Assembly: GCA_947039395.1 (NCBI GenBank)
Contig: CAMQYS010000012.1
Span: 1 to 54,098 of the forward strand
From: an uncultured Deferribacteraceae bacterium
GTDB taxonomy: Bacteria > Chrysiogenota > Deferribacteres > Deferribacterales > Mucispirillaceae
DNA: 54,098 bases
Direction: 5' to 3'
A model generated the notes under the pieces. It was not told where the DNA came from and did not search any database. It saw nothing but the letters and a program-made list of their open reading frames with translations. This document shows positions 41,206 through 50,042 of the stretch, in pieces (positions within the stretch are counted from its first letter, which is position 1; every line of letters starts with the position of its first letter). The position numbers and the translations under genes are program-made.

Positions 41206-42426
41206 TTAATTTTTAATTGCCTCTAAAAGTTTAAAGAGTGCTATATTTGTTGATCGTACTCTTATTGACTCTCTATCTCCTTTTAATCTTTCCTCAAACA
41301 CCACTGTTTTTTTATCAGAGGAGATAGCTATATAAACTAAACCTACAGGTTTATCATCTGTACCACCAGTTGGTCCTGCTATCCCAGTTATTGATACTGC
41401 GTAATCAACCCCTAAAATCTCTCTTGCACCTTTAGCCATAGCATCAGCACATTCAGAACTTACTGCACCGTATTTATCTATTAAAGTTTTTGCAACATTC
41501 AGTTGATTGATTTTTACTTGATTACTGTATGATATAATTGATCCCATAAAAATATTAGATGATCCAGATATATCAGTTATCACTTGTGATACCATACCAC
41601 CTGTACAACTTTCTGCAAAACCTATTGTATGGTTATTTGTTCTACATATATCAACTACAAGTTTTGCGATAGAGTCTGTGTCGTATCCTAAGAAATTTTT
41701 AGGATATTTATCTACTAATATTTTAGCGTATTTATCTATCTCACATAAATCTTTTCCACGAAATTTAACTTTTAACTGTGCCTTACCAGCGTTTAAAATA
41801 ATTGTTGTATCTACAAGTTCAAATGTTCTAATATCTTCATCTATAATAGATTCTGGAAGAGATGCAAATATCAAATCTTTAAAATGGATTTTTTCAGGTT
41901 TAAATCTATCAATTAAAAATTGTATTAGATGATTTTCAAATATATATTTCATTTCAAAAGGAACACCTGGAAGTGATGCAATATATGTTCCATTATACTC
42001 TGTACCAAAACCTAATGCTGTGCCGAACTTATTATCAAATAGATCACATCCAACAGGTAACTCTACCTGTCTCAAATGTCCTTTACCTATTGTTACGCCT
42101 AATTGAGTTAATCTATCAGCCATATGTTTATATGCTGTTACATTTTGTTCAAGCTCTCTTTTTGTAGCTATTGCAAAAATCTCTGCTGTTAAATCATCAA
42201 ATGTTGGTCCTAATCCACCTGTTGTTAAAATTATATCATGAGTAGTAAATAGTTCGTTAAATGTGTTAAGAATTTTATTTTTATCATCTATAACCATTCT
42301 CACATCAGTAACAGTGAAGCCATGTTTTGATAGGTTTACAGCGAGATAATTAGAGTTCGTATCAAGTACAGATCCTTCTAATAGTTCTGATCCGATAGCG
42401 ACAATTGCACATTTAACTTGTTTCAT
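41206..42426 (-). CDS. cinA: CinA family protein (nicotinamide-nucleotide amidase/competence-damage protein)
   Basis: 406 aa. N-terminal MoeA-like (COG1058) domain: AIVAIGSELLEGSVLDTNS at the start and TTGGLGPTFDDLT near residue 66. C-terminal amidase (PncC) domain: IGFAESCTGGMVSQVITDISGSSN near residue 265 (AESCTGG catalytic region), SIISYSNQVK, and VSITGIAGPTGGTDDKPVG near residue 345. Full-length CinA proteins hydrolyse ADP-ribose and deamidate NMN in NAD recycling. The ATG overlaps the pgpA stop by four bases (ATGA), so it is the last gene of the his-pgpA-cinA operon. Confidence 0.94.
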   Translation of the reverse strand: MKQVKCAIVAIGSELLEGSVLDTNSNYLAVNLSKHGFTVTDVRMVIDDKNKILNTFNELFTTHDIILTTGGLGPTFDDLTAEIFAIATKRELEQNVTAYKHMADRLTQLGVTIGKGHLRQVELPVGCDLFDNKFGTALGFGTEYNGTYIASLPGVPFEMKYIFENHLIQFLIDRFKPEKIHFKDLIFASLPESIIDEDIRTFELVDTTIILNAGKAQLKVKFRGKDLCEIDKYAKILVDKYPKNFLGYDTDSIAKLVVDICRTNNHTIGFAESCTGGMVSQVITDISGSSNIFMGSIISYSNQVKINQLNVAKTLIDKYGAVSSECADAMAKGAREILGVDYAVSITGIAGPTGGTDDKPVGLVYIAISSDKKTVVFEERLKGDRESIRVRSTNIALFKLLEAIKN

Positions 42427-42896
42427 ATAAATACCTCATATAATGCTTTAATAATTATAAATGTTAAAAGAGCATATATGACTGCGATTATATCATCTAA
42501 CATTATTCCGATACCACCATGAAGAGACTCAAAATATTTTATAGGGAACGGTTTAGATATATCGTAAATTCTAAAAAGAATAAATCCTGCAATAATGTAT
42601 ATCGGTTTAAACGGAAAGATAATATAAAATATTAGAAGAGCTAAATATTCATCAACTACAATCTCACTAGGATCATCTTTACCTATTAATTTTGCGTATC
42701 TATCTGATGCGTATATACCGATCAATAAAGATACTACTAGCACGGTTATTTTAACTTTTAATGATGGTATAAAAGTGAAAAGATATCCAAGAGGAATAGC
42801 AAGGAGTGATCCAAATGTGCCAGGCATAATAGGTATTTTTCCTATATATACACCTGTTGAAATTATTGTTATAAAAAAGTTATGTATTTTAATCAT
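42423..42896 (-). CDS. pgpA: Phosphatidylglycerophosphatase A
   Basis: 157 aa. Family signatures: TGVYIGKIPIMPGTFGSLLAIPLG near residues 14-38 (shown in part: KIPIMPGTFGSL), DDPSEIVVDEYLALLI near residue 76 with the catalytic acidic residues, ILFRIYDISKPFPIKYFE near residue 105, and GGIGIMLDDIIAVIYA near residue 126. Four transmembrane helices are expected. It removes phosphate from phosphatidylglycerophosphate in phospholipid synthesis. The start overlaps the end of hisA by eight bases, and its TGA overlaps the cinA ATG. The TGA stop here shows that TGA is a normal stop in this genome. Confidence 0.93.
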   Translation of the reverse strand: MIKIHNFFITIISTGVYIGKIPIMPGTFGSLLAIPLGYLFTFIPSLKVKITVLVVSLLIGIYASDRYAKLIGKDDPSEIVVDEYLALLIFYIIFPFKPIYIIAGFILFRIYDISKPFPIKYFESLHGGIGIMLDDIIAVIYALLTFIIIKALYEVFI

Positions 42897-43617
42897 GTGT
42901 AATATATTTCACTAAACTTTCAAGACTTATCTTACCTTCATAAATAGCTTTACCAACTACAACACCGTAGATATTTTTATTATTAAGATTTTTAAGTTTC
43001 TCTATATCATCACTTGATGATAATCCACCTGATGCTATAACTTTAAACGGCGAGTATAGTGCAAGTTTATCTGTTAATTGAAGATTTAATCCTTCAAGCA
43101 TTCCATCTTTTAATATATCTGTATAGATGATCGACTCAACTTTTGTGTCTTTATAAATATCAACCATATCATTTAATTTAAGTTCTGATTTAGCATACCA
43201 ACCATCAGTTGCGATATTTTCACCTTTAGCGTCAAGCCCTAAAATAACTCTATTAGGAAAATGATTGATGATCTCTTTAGTTGCATCTATATTTTTTACA
43301 GCGAGCGTTCCTACAATAAAATATTTAACACCTAGATTATCAAGATGAGTAGCAATTTTAAGTTCTCTAATCCCACCACCAAGTTCGATATCTATGTTGA
43401 CAGATTTAACGATATTTTCGATACTTTTTGCATTGGTAGTAAATTCACCTTTAGCAGCATTTAGATCAACGATATGTAATCTTTTAACACCTATATCTTC
43501 ATATTTTTTTGCAAGAGTAATAATATCTAGATTATAGTTAGTCGCATCTTCCATTATCCCTTGTTTTAATCGTACAACTTTATTATCTAAAATATCTATC
43601 GCTGGTATTACTATCAA
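42889..43617 (-). CDS. hisA: Phosphoribosylformimino-5-aminoimidazole carboxamide ribotide isomerase
   Basis: 242 aa, TTG start with AGGAG six bases upstream. The TIM-barrel shows IPAIDILDNKVVRLKQG at the start (catalytic Asp in AID), VDLNAAKGE near residue 48, IELGGGIRE near residue 77, IYTDILKDGMLEGLN near residue 167 (second catalytic Asp, in TDI) and ASGGLSS near residue 197. It catalyses the fourth step of histidine synthesis, isomerising ProFAR. It is separated from hisH by 530 bases that hold the tandem-repeat array, which is unusual within a his operon. Confidence 0.95.
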   Translation of the reverse strand: MIVIPAIDILDNKVVRLKQGIMEDATNYNLDIITLAKKYEDIGVKRLHIVDLNAAKGEFTTNAKSIENIVKSVNIDIELGGGIRELKIATHLDNLGVKYFIVGTLAVKNIDATKEIINHFPNRVILGLDAKGENIATDGWYAKSELKLNDMVDIYKDTKVESIIYTDILKDGMLEGLNLQLTDKLALYSPFKVIASGGLSSSDDIEKLKNLNNKNIYGVVVGKAIYEGKISLESLVKYITHD

Positions 43618-43739
43618 ATCTTTCTCCTAAATTATATCTAAAACATTCTATTAATTCTTTATTATATGAACGTTGCAGAAGTGTAATTTTGCTAACATGT
43701 TCAACTTTGTTGAATGTGAAGTTTACCTAACACACTGAA

Positions 43740-44147
43740 CTTACCACCATGCACCGAACTTACCATCATGCACTAAACTTTTCCACCATGTACTGAACTT
43801 GTCATCATGCACTGAACTTACCACCATGTACTGAACTTTTCCATCATGCACCGAACTTACCACCATGTACTGAACTTACCATCATGCACTGAACTTACCA
43901 TCATGCACTAAACTTGTCATCATGCACTGAACTTTCCACCATGCACTTGAGCCTACCACCATGCACCGAACTTACCATCATGCACTAAACTTACCATCAT
44001 GCACCGAACTTACCACCATGTACTGAACTTTCCATCATGCACCGAACTTGTCATCATGCACTGAACTTACCACCATGCACTAAACTTGTCACCATGTACT
44101 GAACTTTTCCACCATGTACTGAACTTTTCCACCATGTACTGAACTTA
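43740..44147. repeat. 21-copy degenerate 19/20-bp tandem array between hisH and hisA
   Basis: Twenty-one copies of a unit like CATGCACTGAACTTACCAC. The core (C/T)CATG(C/T)AC(C/T)(G/A)AACTT is nearly invariant; a 3-5 base joint varies among ACCA, TTCCA, GTCA and TCCA, so units are 19 or 20 bases. Types alternate (CATGCAC or CATGTAC; ending CG, TG or TA). The array starts about 120 bases before hisA and stops two bases before the hisH stop codon. It has no spacers of CRISPR kind and is not an open frame. Confidence 0.92.
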
Positions 44148-44149
44148 TC

Positions 44150-44755
44150 TTAAAGCTTGCAGAAATTATCTAACAATTTTAGTCCTACTTTCTGACTTTT
44201 CTCTGGATGAAACTGTGTACCTAATATATTATTATACTCAATTGATGATACAAACTCTACTCCATAATCTGTTCGAGATGAAATATTTCTATTGTCTTCA
44301 ACATTAAAATGATATGAATGTACAAAATAGAAATGAGAGTTATTATCTATACCGTTAAACAGTTTCGCACCCTCATTATATTTCACCATGTTCCAACCGA
44401 TATGAGGTATCTTATATTTTTTATCAAGTTGAAATTTATCTACTTTTCCAGCGATCATTTTAAATCCGTTATGTATGCCAAATTCATTGCCAGTATCTGC
44501 TAAAACTTGCATACCTATACAGATACCTAAAAAGTATCTCTCTTTATATATAAACTCTTTGATTGAGTCGTATATGTTTAATTTTTTAAGATTAGTGATA
44601 CAATCGCCAAATGTACCGTTTCCCGGTAATACTAATTTATCTGCATTTTCTATCAGTTTATAATCGTTGGTAATTAGTACATCTTGTCCTAAATGATTAA
44701 ACGCTTTCTCAACAGATTTTAAATTACTAGCACCGTAGTCTACTACTGTTATCAT
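44150..44755 (-). CDS. hisH: Imidazole glycerol phosphate synthase, glutamine amidotransferase subunit
   Basis: 201 aa. The class I glutaminase triad is present: Cys in LGICIGMQVLAD near residue 79, and His and Glu in GTQFHPEKSQ near residue 183. The glycine-rich oxyanion loop VLPGNGTFGDC lies near residue 43 and the conserved YFVHSYHF strand near residue 143. HisH supplies ammonia to HisF, which is not in the window. The ATG is four bases after the hisB stop, so the genes are cotranscribed. The C-terminus NFCKL ends almost at the repeat array. Confidence 0.95.
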   Translation of the reverse strand: MITVVDYGASNLKSVEKAFNHLGQDVLITNDYKLIENADKLVLPGNGTFGDCITNLKKLNIYDSIKEFIYKERYFLGICIGMQVLADTGNEFGIHNGFKMIAGKVDKFQLDKKYKIPHIGWNMVKYNEGAKLFNGIDNNSHFYFVHSYHFNVEDNRNISSRTDYGVEFVSSIEYNNILGTQFHPEKSQKVGLKLLDNFCKL

Positions 44756-44759
44756 AATA

Positions 44760-45341
44760 TTACTCTAAAACTCCTTTAGTTGATGCAAGATCGTTCGATA
44801 CCACTTCTAACGCCATAGCAAGAGATTTAGCAAGAGATTTAAAGATCCCTTCAACGATATGGTGAGAGTTTTTTCCGTAACGCATATTAATGTGTAGATT
44901 AATTTTTGCATTATTAGTAAACGCTGTGAAAAATTCTTCAACCAGTTCAATATCAAAATCACCTATTTTAGTTGAATTGAAAGTAGCATTAAATATAAGG
45001 AATGGTCTGCCTCCAAAATCAATAGCTGTTTCAATTAACGCTTCATCCATCGGTAAGATAGAATAGCCGTAACGTCTAATACCAACCTTATCGCCTGCCG
45101 CCTCATAGAAAGCTTTACCGAGAAGAATACCTATATCTTCAACGATGTGGTGATAATCAATATCGGTATCTCCAGTTGCTTTTACGTTTAATGCAAAACC
45201 AGAGTGCAGAGATAAAAGGTTTAACATGTGGTTTAAAAATGGCACAGAGGTGTCGATATTTGCACTGCCTTTCTCTAATGTTAATTCTAGTTTAACATCT
45301 GTTTCATTACTTTTTCTAACTTGGTTTGAGTATCTTTTCAT
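44760..45341 (-). CDS. hisB: Imidazoleglycerol-phosphate dehydratase
   Basis: 193 aa, monofunctional form. Both metal-binding HHxxE motifs are seen: DYHHIVEDIGI near residue 63 and SHHIVEGIFKSLA near residue 162; other marks are VPFLNHMLNLLSLHSGF near residue 33 and the MDEALIETAIDFGGRPF strand near residue 100. It dehydrates imidazoleglycerol phosphate in histidine synthesis. First gene of the minus-strand operon hisB-hisH-hisA-pgpA-cinA. A 140-base gap with the secA promoter on the other strand separates it from secA. Confidence 0.95.
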   Translation of the reverse strand: MKRYSNQVRKSNETDVKLELTLEKGSANIDTSVPFLNHMLNLLSLHSGFALNVKATGDTDIDYHHIVEDIGILLGKAFYEAAGDKVGIRRYGYSILPMDEALIETAIDFGGRPFLIFNATFNSTKIGDFDIELVEEFFTAFTNNAKINLHINMRYGKNSHHIVEGIFKSLAKSLAMALEVVSNDLASTKGVLE

Positions 45342-45408
45342 TGTTTTATAACCTGCGTATTATATTTTGCTACTAATAAGTGGTTTGTGGTTTTTAGTTA
45401 TTGTTGTC

Positions 45409-45437
45409 TTGCATTTAAGCAATAATGATATTATAAT
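45409..45437 (+). promoter_or_regulatory. Sigma70-type promoter of secA
   Basis: TTGCAT (45409-45414), 17 bases, TATAAT (45432-45437), 46 bases before the secA ATG, with AAGG about 15 bases before it. Confidence 0.65.
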
Positions 45438-45483
45438 ACTAGTTTAACGAAAAAACAACAATAGAAAAGGTGAAACTGGAAAT

Positions 45484-48093
45484 ATGTTTAAGTCAATATT
45501 AGATAAACTTTTTACTATCACTCCTGAAAAAATAGTAAAAAAACTTACTCCGAAGGTTAACGAGATCAACGCATATGAGGAATCTTTATTAGGATTGTCA
45601 TTAGAAGATTTGGAGGGCAAGGGCGAGTACTTTAAAGCTAGGCTTACAGCTGGCGAGTCTTTAAACGATATAATGTGCGAAGTTTTTGCAGTTATTAGAG
45701 AGATTTCTAAGCGTACATTAAATATGAGACATTTTGATGTACAGTTAATCGGTGGTATAGTTCTTCATTCAGGAAAGATATCTGAAATGAAAACAGGAGA
45801 GGGTAAGACATTAGTTGCAACATTAGCGTTATCGTTAAATGCGTTATCTGGTAACGGTGTGCATCTTGTTACTGTGAATGATTATTTAGCTAAACGTGAT
45901 GCGTTATGGATGTCACCAATTTATTTATCGTTAGGGTTATCAGTTGCTGTAATAGGTAGTAGTGTATCTTTAGAAATTGTTTGGGATAAGAAAGATGAGT
46001 TCTCTACAACAACAAGAGAGATTGATCGTAAAACAGCTTATAGCTGTGATATTGTTTATGGAACAAATAGTGAGTTCGGTTTCGATTATCTTCGTGATAA
46101 CATGCGTTATGATTACAGTCAATACGTTCAAAGAACCCTTAATTATGCGATAGTCGATGAGGTTGACTCAATATTGATTGACGAAGCAAGAACACCGCTT
46201 ATAATTTCTGGTCCAACTGGCAATACTAACGATCAGTATATATATATTAATGAGATTATTAAAGATTTAAAAGCAGAGATACATTACACAGTTGAAGAGA
46301 AACGTAGACAAGCAAAACTTACAGAAGAAGGTATTAATGTTTGTGAGTCGAGAATGAATATAAGTAATCTATATGACGCTGAAAATGTTAATAGTATTCA
46401 TTTTGTAAATAACTCTTTAAAAGCACATGCTGTATTTAAGAAAGATGTAGATTATGTTGTAAGCGATAATCAAGTAATTATTATTGATGAATTTACAGGA
46501 AGAATGATGCAAGGTAGAAGATATTCTGATGGACTTCATCAAGCATTAGAAGCTAAAGAGAATGTTAAGATCAATGAAGAAAATCAAACATACGCATCTA
46601 TAACATATCAGAACTATTTTAGAATGTATGAAAAGTTATCAGGTATGACTGGAACAGCGTTAACAGAGGCTTCTGAATTAAGACAGATATATGGATTAGA
46701 AGTAATACCTATACCTACCCATAGAAAGATGTTACGTATTGATAATCCTGATCTCATATATGCAACTATTAAAGAGAAGTATGAAGCTATATCGGAAGAG
46801 ATTTTGAGAATTCATTCAAAGGATCAACCTATACTTATAGGTACTGTATCGATTGAGAAATCTGAATATATATCTAAATTTTTAAATAAAAAAGGTATTA
46901 AACATAATGTCTTAAACGCTAAAAATCACGAACATGAATCTAGTATAATTAAAAATGCTGGACAGAAAGGCTCTATAACAATTGCTACAAACATGGCAGG
47001 TCGTGGAACAGATATTAAGTTAGGCGAAGGCGTTGAGGCGATCGGTGGATTATATATTCTAGGAACAGAGAGACATGAATCAAGAAGAATAGATAATCAG
47101 TTAAGAGGTAGATCTGGTCGTCAAGGAGATAACGGAGAATCGAGGTTTTTCTTATCTATGGATGATGATCTTCTTCGTATATTTGGTATGGATAAACTAA
47201 AAAGTTTTATGGCAAGATATAGTTCTCTTGAAGGAGAGCCTTTATCACACTCTGTATTAAATAGAGCGATTGAAGGAGCACAGAAAAAAGTTGAGGCTAT
47301 GCATTTTGAGATGCGTAAACATCTGCTTGAATACGATGATGTATCAAACAATCAACGTAAAGTTATATACGATCTAAGAAAAGAGATATTGATAGGCGAA
47401 AATTTAGAGAGTATAGTGACTGAACTTGCAACTGAAACTATCTCTGCATTAGTAGATGATTTTTCAAATAGTAAAACAAATGATGAAGAGTTAGAGGAGT
47501 TTAAAACTGTTTTTAATAGGATATTTAATTACGATCTTGATATCAATAAATTAAACTATAGAGATATAATGAAATCAGTTCAAGATTTATCGTATGAGTT
47601 TGCTTTAAAATTAACAGATAAAAAAGAAGAGTTAGGAACACATTTTAAAGATTTAATAAGGTATCTATTAATTAATAGTATTGATAGTAGATGGAAAGAT
47701 CATCTATTACAGATGGATCATCTAAGAGATTCTGTAGGGCTTAGAGGATACGGACAGAAAGATCCTTTAACAGAATTTAAAAAAGAAGCGTTTTCACTTT
47801 TTGCTGATATGATGCATAGAATTAAAAAAGAGAGTATCAGACTTATCATGCATGTTAAGATTAGTCAAAACGGTAATGAAGAAGAAAATCGCATGAAAAA
47901 GTTAGAGAAAAGTAATGCAGTTAAATTAAAAGAAAGTGCAGGTGCTGAAACAGGTAGAGTAGGACAAACAGGTAGAGCTTCAACAAATGCTAAAAAAGTT
48001 GCACCTGTTAGAAGGGTTGAACCTAAAATAGGTAGGAACGATCCATGCCATTGCGGATCGGGTAAAAAGTATAAAAATTGTCATGGGGCGTAA
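45484..48093 (+). CDS. secA: Preprotein translocase ATPase SecA
   Basis: 869 aa, typical length. Walker A is [15 protein letters not shown] near residue 102, Walker [21 protein letters not shown] near residue 215 ([13 protein letters not shown]), and motif V/VI sequences [14 protein letters not shown] near residue 505 and [11 protein letters not shown] near residue 540. The scaffold and helical-wing regions follow. The C-terminal zinc motif [17 protein letters not shown] binds SecB and lipids. SecA drives secretory proteins through SecYEG in the inner membrane. The ATG at 45484 fits the family start ([10 protein letters not shown]). It heads a plus-strand block with lolA, dprA and topA, though the 146-base gap after it contains a structured element and may hold a terminator. 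Confidence 0.97.
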   Translation: MFKSILDKLFTITPEKIVKKLTPKVNEINAYEESLLGLSLEDLEGKGEYFKARLTAGESLNDIMCEVFAVIREISKRTLNMRHFDVQLIGGIVLHSGKISEMKTGEGKTLVATLALSLNALSGNGVHLVTVNDYLAKRDALWMSPIYLSLGLSVAVIGSSVSLEIVWDKKDEFSTTTREIDRKTAYSCDIVYGTNSEFGFDYLRDNMRYDYSQYVQRTLNYAIVDEVDSILIDEARTPLIISGPTGNTNDQYIYINEIIKDLKAEIHYTVEEKRRQAKLTEEGINVCESRMNISNLYDAENVNSIHFVNNSLKAHAVFKKDVDYVVSDNQVIIIDEFTGRMMQGRRYSDGLHQALEAKENVKINEENQTYASITYQNYFRMYEKLSGMTGTALTEASELRQIYGLEVIPIPTHRKMLRIDNPDLIYATIKEKYEAISEEILRIHSKDQPILIGTVSIEKSEYISKFLNKKGIKHNVLNAKNHEHESSIIKNAGQKGSITIATNMAGRGTDIKLGEGVEAIGGLYILGTERHESRRIDNQLRGRSGRQGDNGESRFFLSMDDDLLRIFGMDKLKSFMARYSSLEGEPLSHSVLNRAIEGAQKKVEAMHFEMRKHLLEYDDVSNNQRKVIYDLRKEILIGENLESIVTELATETISALVDDFSNSKTNDEELEEFKTVFNRIFNYDLDINKLNYRDIMKSVQDLSYEFALKLTDKKEELGTHFKDLIRYLLINSIDSRWKDHLLQMDHLRDSVGLRGYGQKDPLTEFKKEAFSLFADMMHRIKKESIRLIMHVKISQNGNEEENRMKKLEKSNAVKLKESAGAETGRVGQTGRASTNAKKVAPVRRVEPKIGRNDPCHCGSGKKYKNCHGA

Positions 48094-48239
48094 CTGTAGT
48101 AATGTTTCATCGAGCATAGTTGTATTGCTTGATCGAGCAAGTATGTAGACATTATTGTAATTAAGCATAACAGTGTTGCTATTTTAGTAGTTTAGTTAAT
48201 TATATTTTTTGATCTTAATAAATTTACAATAGGAATATT

Positions 48240-48836
48240 ATGAAAAAGTTTATTTTATATGTTTTTATCTCTTTTATGCTTACAACTAATTTATATGCAT
48301 TAACTGATGCTGAATATTTTTTAAGGAATATATCTAATATAAAAAGTATCAAAGCAAACTTTATTCAAGTAAACGAGATAGTTGATTTTGGCGAAGATAT
48401 TTATGAAGGCAGTTTAACTATAGTATCTAAAAAATATGCGTTATGGGATTATATTAATCCTGAAGATACTTGGTATTTGTTCTCAGAAGATAAGTTAGAA
48501 TATTATGATAGTTTAAATAGTCAGCTTGTGGTGTATAAGGATTTCTCTATATCGGAAAATGTTCTACTACAGATGTTAATGGATCTATCAATTATCAACA
48601 GTAAGTTTAAAACTGTTGTTGTTGGAGATAAGATAACTCTTCATCCTATAGGCGATATAGGAGCTAAATATATTGAGATATTTATTAAAGGTTCATATAT
48701 TGAGTCTATTATAAGTTACGATTTTGATGATAATAAGGTAGAGATTAAGTTTAGTGAAATGGTATATAATGGTAATATAGATGAAACTATTTTCAAAAAA
48801 ACTGTTCCAGATAATACTTCAGTTTTTGAATATTAG
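48240..48836 (+). CDS. lolA: LolA-like outer-membrane lipoprotein carrier
   Basis: 198 aa. A signal peptide (MKKFILYVFISFMLTTNLYA, cleavage before LTDAE) precedes a LolA-type half-barrel: NIKSIKANFIQ near residue 35, then EGSLTIVSKKYALWDYINPED near residues 64-85 (GxlxxxrPxxxrWxY-like), and LFSEDKLEYYDSLNSQLVVY near residue 88. LolA shuttles lipoproteins through the periplasm to the outer membrane. It confirms a Gram-negative envelope. It is separated from dprA by 13 bases. Identity is moderate, as usual for this family. Confidence 0.8.
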   Translation: MKKFILYVFISFMLTTNLYALTDAEYFLRNISNIKSIKANFIQVNEIVDFGEDIYEGSLTIVSKKYALWDYINPEDTWYLFSEDKLEYYDSLNSQLVVYKDFSISENVLLQMLMDLSIINSKFKTVVVGDKITLHPIGDIGAKYIEIFIKGSYIESIISYDFDDNKVEIKFSEMVYNGNIDETIFKKTVPDNTSVFEY

Positions 48837-48849
48837 AAAGATATAAGTA

Positions 48850-49977
48850 ATGCCAGATAATAATATTGATAAAGAAAGTTTGATCTACGATTACTTAGCT
48901 TTAAAATCAGTTAAAGGTATGACAGATGCTTTAATTTATAACTTATATATTAATCGTAATACTATTAGTGGTGTATCGGCTTTAACTTTTGAAGAGTTAG
49001 AATCATACGGCTTATCTCCTACTATTGCAAAGCGTATTATAACCTCAGAATATGATAAAAAATTTATTGATCGTGAATTAGAGTTATCGGCTAAACATAA
49101 GGTTGATATTATTACCTTAGAGGATGATAACTATCCTAAATTATTAAAAGAAATTTCATCTCCTTTACCATATTTATATTGTAAAGGAGATGTATCGTTA
49201 TTAAATGCTACAACGGTTGGTATAGTTGGTGCAAGAAAGTGTAGTAGAATATCTGAAGAATTTACAAGAAAAATATCAGCAGATTTAGCTTCAATAGGAT
49301 TTACTGTTGTATCAGGTTTTGCACTGGGCATAGATATTGTCGCACATCTTGGTGCAGTAAGTCGTGGATCAACTATAGCAGTTTTAGGTTCTGGATATCT
49401 TAATATGTATCCAAAACAACATATTAAGTATATTGATACTGTATTAGAGAACGGTTTATTTGTTACAGAATTTTCATTAGAAGAGCCACCACTTGCAACA
49501 AATTTTCCAAGAAGAAATAGAATTATATCTGGTTTATCATTAGGGATCGCAGTAATAGAGGCATCACCTAGAAGTGGCTCATTAATAACTTGTAGATTTG
49601 CAGTAGAACAGAATAGAGAAGTTTTTGCAGTACCAAACTTTCCATCAGCATTTAACTCTGCTACCAATAAGTTAATTAAGGAAGGAGCAAAGCTCATAGA
49701 AAACTATCTTGACATATTAGAAGAATTCAAATATCTATTTGTAGATGATAGTTGTGTTAAAAAATCCGATATTATAGATAATAATGATATACCTGTATTT
49801 AATAATGCGTTGAAACATAGCATATATAAGGTAATTATTTTAGGCGCACATGATATAGATTCGTTATGTCTTAGATTAAATATGCAGGTTATTGATATTT
49901 TATCTACTTTAACGGAACTTGAAATAGAAGGATATATTTATAAAGATAAAGACCATAAATATTATAGTTGTATTTAA
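48850..49977 (+). CDS. dprA: DNA-processing protein DprA
   Basis: 375 aa. The DprA Rossmann-like core is clear: TVGIVGARKCSRISEEF near residue 117, VSGFALGIDIVAHLGA near residue 155, AVLGSGYLNMYP near residue 178, LATNFPRRNRIISGLS near residue 217 and EASPRSGSLITCRFA near residue 237. An N-terminal helical (SAM-like) region and a C-terminal winged-helix domain (about residues 310-370) complete it. DprA loads RecA on incoming single-stranded DNA in natural transformation. It stands between lolA and topA, a common dprA-topA arrangement. Confidence 0.94.
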   Translation: MPDNNIDKESLIYDYLALKSVKGMTDALIYNLYINRNTISGVSALTFEELESYGLSPTIAKRIITSEYDKKFIDRELELSAKHKVDIITLEDDNYPKLLKEISSPLPYLYCKGDVSLLNATTVGIVGARKCSRISEEFTRKISADLASIGFTVVSGFALGIDIVAHLGAVSRGSTIAVLGSGYLNMYPKQHIKYIDTVLENGLFVTEFSLEEPPLATNFPRRNRIISGLSLGIAVIEASPRSGSLITCRFAVEQNREVFAVPNFPSAFNSATNKLIKEGAKLIENYLDILEEFKYLFVDDSCVKKSDIIDNNDIPVFNNALKHSIYKVIILGAHDIDSLCLRLNMQVIDILSTLTELEIEGYIYKDKDHKYYSCI

Positions 49978-50042
49978 TATTATGTTGAATTATTTATTAT
50001 TTAGATGATATATTCTGATAATTAATAATAGGTAAGTGTATA

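Noticed and set aside
43740-44147. CRISPR array
   Set aside because: The units are directly abutting, 19-20 bases, with no unique spacers and no cas genes in the window.
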